Source: Aggregatilineales bacterium (GTDB taxonomy: Bacteria; Chloroflexota; Anaerolineae; Aggregatilineales; Ch27). Taken from it: 40,736 nucleotides of DNA. Shown here in pieces: positions 15,259 to 23,026 of the stretch. The stretch lies in NCBI GenBank assembly GCA_029976025.1, contig JARKNX010000085.1, positions 1-40,736 of the forward strand, in the 5' to 3' direction. The stretch's first letter is position 1. Every line of letters begins with the position of its first letter. The notes under the pieces are model-generated. The model was not told the DNA's origin and did not search any database. It saw only the letters and a program-made list of their open reading frames with translations. Position numbers and translations under genes: made by a program.

Positions 15259-17679
15259 ATGTCGATGCCAGAAACAGATTCCGAAGGCACGAAAAGCACG
15301 ATCTTTCTTTCTTACGCCCGCAGCGATGACGATCCTGACTACAACGACCCCGCCAGATCTTTCCTGTGCCGCCTGTACACCGATCTGACTGCGGCCGGCT
15401 ACGCCGTCTGGTGGGATCGCAAGAGCATGCCCAGCCGGGCGCTGACGTTCCTGCAGGAGATTCGCGACGCCATCGCGGCCAGCGACAGGCTCATCCTCGT
15501 AGTCGGGCCAGGCGCGCTCGATTCAGACTACGTGAAAGCCGAATGGGAATACGCGCTCAGCATCTGCCTGCCAGTGATCCCCATCCTCAGACGAGGCGAC
15601 TATCCCCTCATCCCGGCAGCGCTCACGAACCAGCACGCGCCGGACTTCCGCGATACGCGCCCCTACGCGGAGGCGCTGGACGAGCTCAGGCGGATACTGG
15701 CCGCGCCCCCCGCGCCGCTGGGCCGCCTGCACGCCGTGCCGCCGCTGCCACAGTGGTACATCCGGCGCGAAGAAGACCTGCAAGCGCTGGCGCACACCGT
15801 CTGCGCCGACAGCCACAAACCGGTCGTGATCACCTCGAAACAGCAGACCGTCGCGCTGCAAGGCATGGGCGGCATCGGAAAGACGGTGCTGGCCGCCGCG
15901 CTGTGCCGCGAATGTGAAGTGCGCCGGAGCTTCCCGGACGGCATATTCTGGATAGAGATCGGGCCAGAACCGCCGATCGCCACGCGCATGGGGGATATCG
16001 GGCACGCCTTTGGCGACGACCGCAACGAATACCCCGATGAACAGCGCGGCCGCTCGCATCTGACAGATCTTCTGGAAAATAAGGCTGTGCTGCTGGTGCT
16101 GGACGATGTATGGGATCACCGCCACGCGGAGGCGTTTCACGTCCTGGGATCGCGCGGCAGGCTGGTGATCACCACGCGCAGCGGGCGGCTGGTCACGCTG
16201 GTGGGCGCGCTCAACCAGCCCATTGACACGCTGACCACGGACGAAGGCCGCGCGCTGATCGCCGAACGGACGAGGACAGCCCGCGCGGACCTGCCGCCGG
16301 AATGCACATCGATCATTGAGTTGCTCGGCGGGCACACTCTGGCGGTTGCCATCGCTGCCGCACAGTTAAGCGAGCGCGGACTGGAGCACGCGCCCACTCT
16401 GCTGGAACGTTTGCGCAAGCGCAGCAGCGACAAACCGTTCAAAGACCTGAACATGAGCAAGGATGACAAAAATCAAAATCTGGAGCTGTGTCTTTCACTC
16501 AGCTATGACGACCTCGGGAACGGCCTGAGCGACGACCCCGGGGACGACCTTAGGGACGACCTCGGGGACGACCTCAGGCGCTGTTTCCGGCTCACCGGAG
16601 CCTTTGCGCCGGGTGGAACCTTTGACCTGGCGGCGGCCACGGCGCTCCTGGGCGATAAGGACGAAGATGAGGTCGATGATGCCCTGAACCATCTGGTCCG
16701 AGCCGGGCTTCTTGATGTCAGCGCAGGCCGGTACAGCCAGCACGCGCTGCTGCACGCCTACGCCCTGGCCCTGCTGCAGCGCGAAGGCGAGCTGGAAGCC
16801 GCCCGGCGCCGGCATTTTGAGCATTACGCCGGCCTGCACGGCGACTACAATGCCAACAACAACGAAGAGCGCCACCCCGCCATCCAGAGAGATTTTGACA
16901 ACCTGCTGGCGGCGCTGAGCTGGGGGTACGAACACGACCCTATACCGGCCGTTGACCTGCAAGGGGCGCTGACTTACTACATGGGGCTGCGCGAATCGCT
17001 GGCAGCGCAGCGCCTGCAGGCGGCGGCAGCGCACGAAGCGGCGAAGCGGGCCGGTTATGAGCGCGGCCAGGCCAATACGCTGAAGGCCCTGGGCGATGTG
17101 GCGTATATGCAGGATGAGTACGCTGCGGCGCGCGCCTTCTACGACCGCGCCCTGCCCCTCTACGAGCAGATCGGGGACCGGCTGGGCCAGGCCAATACGC
17201 TGATGAGCGTTGGCGATATGCTGGCTGGCCAGGAGCAATGGCGGGACGCCTGTGAGTATTACGAGCCAGCCATAAGGCTGACGCGGCTCATCCGAAACCG
17301 GCTGGGAACCGCCAATATCCTCTATGACTATGGGCGCGCCCTGTTCGAGCTAGGGCAGCAAGATGTCGGGATTGCCATGCTGCGCGAATGTGTGGAATTG
17401 TTCACGGTAATCAATAATGCGCGCTGGGCCAGCAATGCGCAGCGCCGCCTGGAGAGCTTGCTTCAACGCGCCGGGCGCGGCGCTGAAGTGGCAGCGCCGC
17501 AGGAACCTCCCGATGACGAACAGTTTGCGCAAGTCTTGCAGGCTTTGCAAAGCGCCTATATGCAAGGTGGCCCGGAAGCCGTGCGAACGATGCTGCGCGC
17601 TGCTGACGTGCCAGAAGAAGCGATCGAACAATTGTTGGGGATGCTGGCTGCCGGTTCGGAGGGCGGCCCCGCCGCGTGA
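15259..17679 (+). CDS. TIR-NB-ARC-TPR protein (STAND-type signalling ATPase)
   Basis: An 806-residue protein built like plant TNL immune receptors. Residues about 14-150 are a TIR domain: STIFLSYARSDDD, GYAVWWDRKSM, and DYVKAEWEYAL, in which Glu95 aligns with the catalytic NADase glutamate of SARM1 (DWVHKEIVTAL). Residues about 195-480 are an NB-ARC ATPase: P-loop GMGGIGKT (Lys208), Walker B AVLLVLDDVW, the TTR sensor, and GGHTLAVAIAAA in the GLPL position. A winged-helix region follows, then at least three 40-residue TPRs (RGQANTLKALGDVAYMQ, RLGQANTLMSVGDML). Ligand sensing by the TPRs would trigger nucleotide exchange, oligomerisation and NAD+ cleavage, giving abortive-infection defence or another signal (inference). 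AGGAGG lies seven bases before the ATG. A 12-bp in-frame tandem repeat sits between NB-ARC and winged helix. Confidence 0.92.
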   Translation: MSMPETDSEGTKSTIFLSYARSDDDPDYNDPARSFLCRLYTDLTAAGYAVWWDRKSMPSRALTFLQEIRDAIAASDRLILVVGPGALDSDYVKAEWEYALSICLPVIPILRRGDYPLIPAALTNQHAPDFRDTRPYAEALDELRRILAAPPAPLGRLHAVPPLPQWYIRREEDLQALAHTVCADSHKPVVITSKQQTVALQGMGGIGKTVLAAALCRECEVRRSFPDGIFWIEIGPEPPIATRMGDIGHAFGDDRNEYPDEQRGRSHLTDLLENKAVLLVLDDVWDHRHAEAFHVLGSRGRLVITTRSGRLVTLVGALNQPIDTLTTDEGRALIAERTRTARADLPPECTSIIELLGGHTLAVAIAAAQLSERGLEHAPTLLERLRKRSSDKPFKDLNMSKDDKNQNLELCLSLSYDDLGNGLSDDPGDDLRDDLGDDLRRCFRLTGAFAPGGTFDLAAATALLGDKDEDEVDDALNHLVRAGLLDVSAGRYSQHALLHAYALALLQREGELEAARRRHFEHYAGLHGDYNANNNEERHPAIQRDFDNLLAALSWGYEHDPIPAVDLQGALTYYMGLRESLAAQRLQAAAAHEAAKRAGYERGQANTLKALGDVAYMQDEYAAARAFYDRALPLYEQIGDRLGQANTLMSVGDMLAGQEQWRDACEYYEPAIRLTRLIRNRLGTANILYDYGRALFELGQQDVGIAMLRECVELFTVINNARWASNAQRRLESLLQRAGRGAEVAAPQEPPDDEQFAQVLQALQSAYMQGGPEAVRTMLRAADVPEEAIEQLLGMLAAGSEGGPAA
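16507..16578 (+). repeat. Six-unit 12-bp tandem repeat inside the TIR-NB-ARC gene
   Basis: Six contiguous 12-base units of the form GACGACCTCGGG or GACGACCTCAGG encode four-residue repeats DDLG/DDLR, with two diverged units (NGLS and DDPG). They sit exactly where other NB-ARC proteins have a short SYDDLP..L+RCF junction, so the junction appears expanded by slippage while staying in frame. Confidence 0.88.
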
Positions 17680-17794
17680 TGAAGAAGCGCGCGCTGTGTG
17701 CGAAGCTCAGTTTGAGGACGGCGCTGCGGCTCGCACCTGTTACCGCAGGCTTTCTGAGATAGCGGGCATCCTCCCTCCTGCAAAGCCGGGCAAC

Positions 17795-17824
17795 AAAAAA
17801 CCGGGGCAGTTGGCGCTGCCCCGG
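17795..17824 (-). terminator. Rho-independent terminator of the PIG-L gene
   Basis: A perfect 9-bp stem (CCGGGGCAG at 17801-17809, CTGCCCCGG at 17816-17824, six-base loop) is followed on the minus strand by six T residues (plus-strand A-run 17795-17800). It lies 23 bases after the PIG-L stop. It may also help block read-through from the converging TIR-NB-ARC gene. Confidence 0.88.
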
Positions 17825-17846
17825 CAGTGATTCCCCGAATGTGGCG

Positions 17847-18662
17847 TTACCGGCCGTGGCCGGTCGTCGATTCCTCCGTTGTCGGCTCCGGCGGGCAGTC
17901 GCCGGGCAGCACATGCCCCTTACAGCGCTTCCAGTCCTCGTCGCTCTTGAGCGTGATCACCCGGAACGCCTCGGCATACTGCATTTCCAGCCCTCTGGCG
18001 CGCTCGCTGGCCCACTCCCTGATGCGGTCGGCGGGGTCCCAGTCGCCCATCTGGCTGGCGTGCTGCCGGAGCGCCTCGATCTTGACCTCGATTGTCTCGC
18101 TGATATCCACGTAAGTATCGGCCTGCTGCCAGGTGGAGATATAGACTTTGCGCGTCTCGTGGGCGGTCAGCCCCTCCTCTTCCAGCTCCTTGAACAGCGC
18201 CGGCATCCCCGCCGCCGGGAAAACGGCGTCAATGGAGGCCCCGCCCGCCGCGCGGTGATCGGGGTGGTTGATGTACGACTCGCCCACGAAAAAGGCCGTC
18301 GGGTCCTGCGCGATCAGGACTTCTGGCCGGAAGCGGCGAATCTCCCGCACGAGCTTCTTGCGCAGCTCCAGCGTGTTCTCCAGGATGCCGTCCTGGTAGC
18401 GCAGGTAGACCACATCTTCTACCCCGGCGACGCGGGCCGCCGCCGTTTGTTCCCGCTCGCGGATGGCTGCCGCTTCTTCCATCGAGATGGCGGGGTCCTT
18501 GATGCCGACCTGGCCGCTGGTGCACAGCACGTAGCGGGCCGCAGCGCCGTCGCGCACCCAGCGGGCCACCGTGCCCGCGCTGCCGAATTCGATATCGTCC
18601 GGGTGCGCCACAATCACGAGCACCCGCTCCGGGGTATAGCGACCGTTAGTTCGTGCGGTCAT
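17847..18662 (-). CDS. PIG-L (LmbE-like) family deacetylase
   Basis: A 271-residue zinc-dependent deacetylase of the PIG-L/LmbE family. The metal motif [12 protein letters not shown] supplies His20 and Asp23, with Asp22 as candidate general base; INHPDHRA supplies His133 and His136. The family removes acetyl groups from N-acetylglucosamine-type sugars or related glycoconjugates, including lipid-linked GlcNAc and mycothiol or bacillithiol precursors; the substrate here is unknown. The nearby glycosyltransferases make a glycan role plausible. It is cytoplasmic, without a signal peptide, and has a charged low-complexity C-terminus ([15 protein letters not shown]). A GAGGA motif lies 11 bases before the ATG. 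It is monocistronic, with an extended -10 promoter and a strong terminator. Confidence 0.93.
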   Translation of the reverse strand: MTARTNGRYTPERVLVIVAHPDDIEFGSAGTVARWVRDGAAARYVLCTSGQVGIKDPAISMEEAAAIREREQTAAARVAGVEDVVYLRYQDGILENTLELRKKLVREIRRFRPEVLIAQDPTAFFVGESYINHPDHRAAGGASIDAVFPAAGMPALFKELEEEGLTAHETRKVYISTWQQADTYVDISETIEVKIEALRQHASQMGDWDPADRIREWASERARGLEMQYAEAFRVITLKSDEDWKRCKGHVLPGDCPPEPTTEESTTGHGR

Positions 18663-18738
18663 GGGTATTTATTTCCTCAACTCAGCTTTCGCCGGGCACA
18701 AGAGACCGGGGATGGTCATTTCCCAAAAAGTGCGGAGG

Positions 18739-18747
18739 ATTGTACCA
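18739..18747 (-). promoter_or_regulatory. Extended -10 promoter of the PIG-L gene
   Basis: On the minus strand TGGTACAAT, identical to the element at 3108-3116, lies about 75 bases before the PIG-L ATG. No normal -35 hexamer is visible. Confidence 0.5.
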
Positions 18748-18866
18748 TAGGGGTGGCGGCTCGCCACATCTGGCAGGCATCCCGCCGCGTTTCAGGCAAA
18801 ATATACCCGATTTTATACAGAATTTAGGCAGGTTTTGAAATCATAACGGCGGTAGTGCGGATTTTG

Positions 18867-18875
18867 TGTTAAAAT
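18867..18875 (+). promoter_or_regulatory. Extended -10 promoter ahead of the signalling operon
   Basis: TGTTAAAAT, a TGn-extended -10 with hexamer TAAAAT (18870-18875), lies 52 bases before the first receiver gene. It sits in the most AT-rich intergenic stretch of the window (about 18795-18875), which also contains TATACCC and TTTTATAC sequences. No further promoter of this quality was seen in the following 20 kb, so it may drive the whole operon. Confidence 0.48.
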
Positions 18876-18927
18876 GATGCCGATTCGCACTGCTATCTTT
18901 ATGCTGTGTATCGGGAGCTGCGATATC

Positions 18928-19287
18928 ATGCACGTTCTCTATATTGAGGACAACGTCTTTAACAGGACTCTCGTCCGGCGCATCCTGGAAGCGGAAGGCA
19001 TCAAAGTTGCCGAAGCCGACAACGCCGATGATGGTATCGAGATGGCCAGAACCCTGGTGCCGGACCTGATTCTGATGGACCTGAGCATGCCTGAGCTGGA
19101 TGGGCTGACCGCTACCCGCACCCTGCGGCAGATTCCAGCCCTCAGCCATGTCCCGATTGTCGCCGTCACCGCCAACGTCATGCCCGATGACCGGCAGCGG
19201 GCGCTGGAAATCTGCGACGGCTACATCCCCAAGCCGATCGATGTCGATCGCTTCCCGACAGAAGTGATGCGCTACCTGAAAAGCTAG
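18928..19287 (+). CDS. Single-domain response regulator (DivK/CheY-like)
   Basis: A 119-residue receiver domain without output domain, starting MHVLYIEDNVFNRTLVRR. The acidic pair (Glu, Asp in YIEDN), phosphoacceptor Asp51 in LILMDLSMPELDG, the Thr of AVTANVM and Lys102 in IPKPID are all present, so it should be phosphorylatable. The CheY/DivK-like PKPID ending is typical of receivers that shuttle phosphate or bind a partner. The ATG at 18928 follows GGGAG by ten bases. It is the first gene of the signalling operon; the next receiver begins immediately after its stop. The likely phosphodonor is the giant kinase encoded at the end of the operon (inference). Confidence 0.92.
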   Translation: MHVLYIEDNVFNRTLVRRILEAEGIKVAEADNADDGIEMARTLVPDLILMDLSMPELDGLTATRTLRQIPALSHVPIVAVTANVMPDDRQRALEICDGYIPKPIDVDRFPTEVMRYLKS

Positions 19288-19296
19288 GTGCTGCGT

Positions 19297-19728
19297 ATGT
19301 TCGATATGCCCCAGACTGATTCCATCGATCCCGGCGAAATTTACGTCCTGGTCGTAGAAGATAACGTGCCGAACTTCGTCCTGATGGCCCGGATGCTGGC
19401 CTTCATGGGCGTCCGCAATTGCGAATGGAAGACGAGCGGCTGGCAGGTGGTGCAGTTCGCCGACACCCTGCCCCGCGTCGATCTCATCCTGATGGATATC
19501 CGCCTGCCGTATGAAGACGGCTACCAGGCTCTGGAGAAGCTGCGCCGCAGCCCCCGCCTGAAGGACACCCTGATCGTGGCCGTCACCGCCGAGGCCAGCG
19601 AATCGCAGATGCAGAAAGCGCAGCAGGCCGGCTTCGACGGCTTCCTGGGCAAGCCGCTGGACGCCGACCGCTTCCCGGATCAGATTCGGCAGATTCTGGC
19701 CGGCAAACCTGTCTGGGAGTGGCGCTGA
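19297..19728 (+). CDS. Second single-domain response regulator
   Basis: A 143-residue receiver with an extended N-terminus (MFDMPQTDSIDPGEIY before the first strand). It has VLVVEDN as acidic pair, phosphoacceptor Asp67 in LILMDIRLPYEDGY, Thr in AVTAEA and Lys in FLGKPLDADRFP. The segment between helix 1 and strand 3 is divergent (RNCEWKTSGWQVVQFA), suggesting a different partner from the preceding receiver. The start is uncertain: ATG at 19297 has a weak AGGTG six bases upstream, while a GTG at 19288 directly abuts the previous stop. No output domain. It is 84 bases ahead of the PAS/GAF protein gene on the same strand. Confidence 0.88.
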   Translation: MFDMPQTDSIDPGEIYVLVVEDNVPNFVLMARMLAFMGVRNCEWKTSGWQVVQFADTLPRVDLILMDIRLPYEDGYQALEKLRRSPRLKDTLIVAVTAEASESQMQKAQQAGFDGFLGKPLDADRFPDQIRQILAGKPVWEWR

Positions 19729-19812
19729 CCCGCCTGTTCACACATCCCCCCGCTCGCGACGGCTCGCCGGGCGCTGCCCGGAGCCTGACCAGCGCACAGG
19801 AGCTACCTGATT

Positions 19813-22800
19813 ATGGTTGGAGAGCCTTCTTCAGCGCTTCTTCCCCTGGTAAACGCCCTCACCGCCGCCGCCCGGCAGGAGGGGGCGGCCCCCCTGGAAC
19901 TCACCCTGCTGCGAGCGCTGCTGATGGCCCGGCCCGAGACTGAGGCGGCGGCGCTGTATGAGCGAGAAGGCGACGAAGCCGCCTGCCGCGCCCGGGCGGG
20001 GAGCGCCCTGCCCGACACACTGCCCCTGGACCGGGAAGAAGTCCGGCGCGTCTTTGCCGGGGGCGGGCCGTCGGCGCTGGCAGAGGGGGCGCTGTTCCCG
20101 GTCATGACCGGCGGCGGGGCCACCCACGCCCTGCTCATCGGGCCGGCTGAGGGCGCTTCTGACGCCGGGTTTGTGGCTGCCGCCATCATCGGGCTGGCCC
20201 TCAGCCGCCGCGATCAGCGCCAGAAGCAGTTCAGCGAGCTGTCGCGCGTGATGGAGCGCTGCCCCAGCATGGTGATAGTCACCGACAGCCAGGGGCGCAT
20301 CGAGTATGTCAACCCCCGTTTCGAGCAGATCACCGGATACAGCGCGGCGGAAGCCGCCGGCCGGAATATCGACTTTTTGCGCCATGAGCGGGCTGACGGG
20401 CCCGGGCTGTGGCGGATGGTGCAGTCCAGCGGGGAGTGGCGCGGCGAACTGCACAACCGGCGCAAGGATGGCAGCGCCTTCTGGGCTTCGGCCTCGGTAT
20501 CGCCTGTCCGCGATGATGACGGGCAGATCGTGCGCTACCTTTCCATTCAGGAGGACATCACCGAGCGCCGCCGCCTCGAAACCGATCAGCAGCGGCTGGC
20601 GCGACTGGTTGAGCTTAGCACCGACTTCATCGCCGTAGCCAGCCCGGATTATCGGATTTCCTACGTCAACCCGGCGGGCCTGCGCATGACCGGCCGCACA
20701 ACCGAGGACCTGGACCGCGGGCTGACCATGGAGGATTTGCAGGTCATCCCGGAAGGGATTGCGGCGGCCCTGGAGAAGGGGTACTGGGAGGGCGAGACTG
20801 TCTTCCGGCGCAAGGACGGCACGTCCTTCCCGGCGTCGCAGGTTATCTCCGTCATCCTCAGCCCGGGCGGCGAAGTGGAGGCCCTGACGACCATCACCCG
20901 CGACATCACCGCTCAGAAGCAGGCGCTGGCTGAAATAGAAGCCCAGCATCTCTTCCTCCGCCAGGTGATTGATATGAGTCCCACCCTGATCTTCGCCAGG
21001 GATCAGGCGGGGCGGATGACGCTGGCTAACCGCCGCATGGCCGAGATGATATACAACGATACGGCGGAGAATCTGATCGGCAGGGCGCACTCCGAAATGG
21101 GCGGCACCAGCGAGCAGGAAATGCAGTTCCTGGCCGATGATCGCGAGGTCATGGCCTCCGGCCAGAACCGGTTCATCCCCGAGGAACAGCTCACCGATGT
21201 GCACGGCGTCACCCACTGGATGCAGACCACCAAGATCCCCCTGCGCGACCCGGACGGCGAGGCGCGCCAGGTCCTCAGCGTGGCCGTTGATATCACCGAG
21301 CAGAAGGTCCTGCAAAGGCAGATCGAGGAATCGCTGGAGCGCCGCAGCCGCCAGGTGGAGACAGCCACCGACGTGGCGCAGGAAATCGCGGCGGCCTCCG
21401 ATCTGGATGAATTGTTTGGCCGCGTGGTGACGCTGATCAAAGAACGCTTCGGCTACTACCACGCCCAGATTTTCCTTTACGACGCGGCGGCGCAGGCGAT
21501 GCGGCTGGTTAAGGGCTACGGCCCGGTCGGGGAGCGTATGGTCGCCGCCGGTCACCAGCTCCCGCTGGGGCGCGGCGTCGTCGGGGTGGCGGGTGCCACA
21601 CGCCAGTCGATGCTGGCCTCCGACGCCGTCAGCGATCCGGACTGGGTGCCCAACCCCAACCTGCCCGACACGCGCGGGGAGCTGGCCGTCCCGATCCGGC
21701 TGGGCGGCGATCTGCTTGGCGTGCTGGATGTGCAGAGCGAAACCGCCGGGCGGCTCACCCGGGAAGATCAGCTCCTGCTGGAGGGGTTGTGCGGCCAGAT
21801 TGCCATTGCCGTGAACAATACCCGCCTGCTGGAAGAGCGTATCCGCGCGGAACAACAGATCAAAGAGGAGCGCAGCCTGCTCCGCGTCCTGATCGACAAC
21901 GTCCCCGACCGCATCTTCATCAAGGATCGCCAGAGCCGGGTCGTGGTCGTCAACCGGGCGCAGGCGGTAGAGGTTTTTGGCGCCGCCTCGCCGGAAGAAG
22001 TGATCGGCAAGAGCGACTTCGATTTCTTCGCCCCGGAGCTGGCCGAGTTTTACTACGCCGCCGAACAGAAACTGCTGGAGACCGGGGAGTCCATCCTGGC
22101 GGAAGAATATCCCAGCCAGGCGCCCGACGGCCGCCGGACCTGGCACCTGAACACCAAAGTCCCCCTGCGCGACGCCCAGGGGGCCATCACCGGCCTGATC
22201 GGCATTGTCCGCGACATCACCCCGCTCAAGGAGCGCGAGCTGGAGCGCGAAGGGCTGCTGCGGGCGGAGCGCGAACAGCGCGCCCTGGCCGAGACGCTGG
22301 CGGAACTCTCGCTGGCGCTGACCGCGCAAATGGGTTCCGCCCACCTCCTGGAGACGATTCTCTCCTACGCGCGCCGGCTGGCCCCGGATAACGACGCGAC
22401 CGCCATCTTCCTGCTGGAGGATTCGGATACGCTGCGGCTGGAGCGCTGGGAGGCCAGCCCGGGCGTTGACGTAAGCCGGCCCGCCCCGGGGATGCGCTTC
22501 TCACTCGAACAACTCCCGATCACGCTGGCCGCAATCCGCACGGCAGAGCCGGTCGTGGTCCGGGATGCTCAGGCGGACGAGTACCCCGACATCCTGACAC
22601 GGTATATCGCCAGAATACGCAGCTATATCGCCCTGCCGATCGCCCTGCGCGAACGGGTGTTCGGCGTGATCTGGATCGGCAGCGAGGCGCCCGGCGTATT
22701 CACCCGGGAGGATATCCACCACCTGCAGCCGCTGGCGAACGCCGCCGCCATCGCTTTTGAAAACAACCGGCTGCTGGAAGAGACGCAGGCTCGCGCCGCC

Positions 22801-22992
22801 CGCGAAGAACGGCTGAACGAGATCGGCATCCGCCTGCAGGAAAGCGGCGATATCAACGATCTGTTGAACACCGCCCTGCACGAGCTGGGCCGGGCGCTGG
22901 GCGCGCGCGTCGGGCGTGTCCGGCTGACCATACCGGAAGATCAACCGCCAGCTTCTGAGAACGGCGGCGGGAACGGAGCCTCCGGCCAGTAA
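19813..22992 (+). CDS. Multi-PAS/GAF sensor protein without kinase domain
   Basis: A 1059-residue cytoplasmic protein made only of sensory modules. Residues 1-135 look like a degenerate GAF. Then follow PAS at about 141-255 (VIVTDSQGRIEYVNPRF, ending with the PAC-type QEDITERR), PAS at 262-370 (ending TRDITAQKQ) and PAS at 380-500 (ending AVDITEQK). After these come GAF at 515-670 (YYHAQIFLYD, GVLDVQSE), PAS at 685-805 (ending VRDITPLKE) and GAF at 830-975. The C-terminus (985-1035, EERLNEIGIRLQESGDIN to VRLTIPE) is a short module shared with the next four proteins. No HisKA, HATPase, GGDEF or other output is present. AGGAG lies ten bases before the ATG. It probably signals by protein contact to a kinase in the operon (inference). 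Confidence 0.9.
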   Translation: MVGEPSSALLPLVNALTAAARQEGAAPLELTLLRALLMARPETEAAALYEREGDEAACRARAGSALPDTLPLDREEVRRVFAGGGPSALAEGALFPVMTGGGATHALLIGPAEGASDAGFVAAAIIGLALSRRDQRQKQFSELSRVMERCPSMVIVTDSQGRIEYVNPRFEQITGYSAAEAAGRNIDFLRHERADGPGLWRMVQSSGEWRGELHNRRKDGSAFWASASVSPVRDDDGQIVRYLSIQEDITERRRLETDQQRLARLVELSTDFIAVASPDYRISYVNPAGLRMTGRTTEDLDRGLTMEDLQVIPEGIAAALEKGYWEGETVFRRKDGTSFPASQVISVILSPGGEVEALTTITRDITAQKQALAEIEAQHLFLRQVIDMSPTLIFARDQAGRMTLANRRMAEMIYNDTAENLIGRAHSEMGGTSEQEMQFLADDREVMASGQNRFIPEEQLTDVHGVTHWMQTTKIPLRDPDGEARQVLSVAVDITEQKVLQRQIEESLERRSRQVETATDVAQEIAAASDLDELFGRVVTLIKERFGYYHAQIFLYDAAAQAMRLVKGYGPVGERMVAAGHQLPLGRGVVGVAGATRQSMLASDAVSDPDWVPNPNLPDTRGELAVPIRLGGDLLGVLDVQSETAGRLTREDQLLLEGLCGQIAIAVNNTRLLEERIRAEQQIKEERSLLRVLIDNVPDRIFIKDRQSRVVVVNRAQAVEVFGAASPEEVIGKSDFDFFAPELAEFYYAAEQKLLETGESILAEEYPSQAPDGRRTWHLNTKVPLRDAQGAITGLIGIVRDITPLKERELEREGLLRAEREQRALAETLAELSLALTAQMGSAHLLETILSYARRLAPDNDATAIFLLEDSDTLRLERWEASPGVDVSRPAPGMRFSLEQLPITLAAIRTAEPVVVRDAQADEYPDILTRYIARIRSYIALPIALRERVFGVIWIGSEAPGVFTREDIHHLQPLANAAAIAFENNRLLEETQARAAREERLNEIGIRLQESGDINDLLNTALHELGRALGARVGRVRLTIPEDQPPASENGGGNGASGQ

Positions 22993-23026
22993 AGCGCCGG
23001 AGCGCCTTCCGTCCGGGGAGGATGGG

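Noticed and set aside
18776..18866. AT-rich stretch before the signalling operon considered as an attachment site or replication element
   Set aside because: No direct repeats, DnaA-box clusters or integrase gene nearby. A promoter region is the simpler explanation.
19831..22344. An 837-codon open frame antisense to the PAS/GAF sensor gene, and similar long antisense frames at 8639-10570, 13703-15220 and 5812-7125
   Set aside because: High GC content makes antisense stops rare. The translations are Arg/Pro/Gln/His-rich without domain patterns, while the opposite strands encode clear families.
22767..22992. C-terminus of the PAS/GAF sensor examined for a degenerate histidine kinase
   Set aside because: No H-box, N-box or G-boxes. 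It ends with the short module shared by the following receptors.
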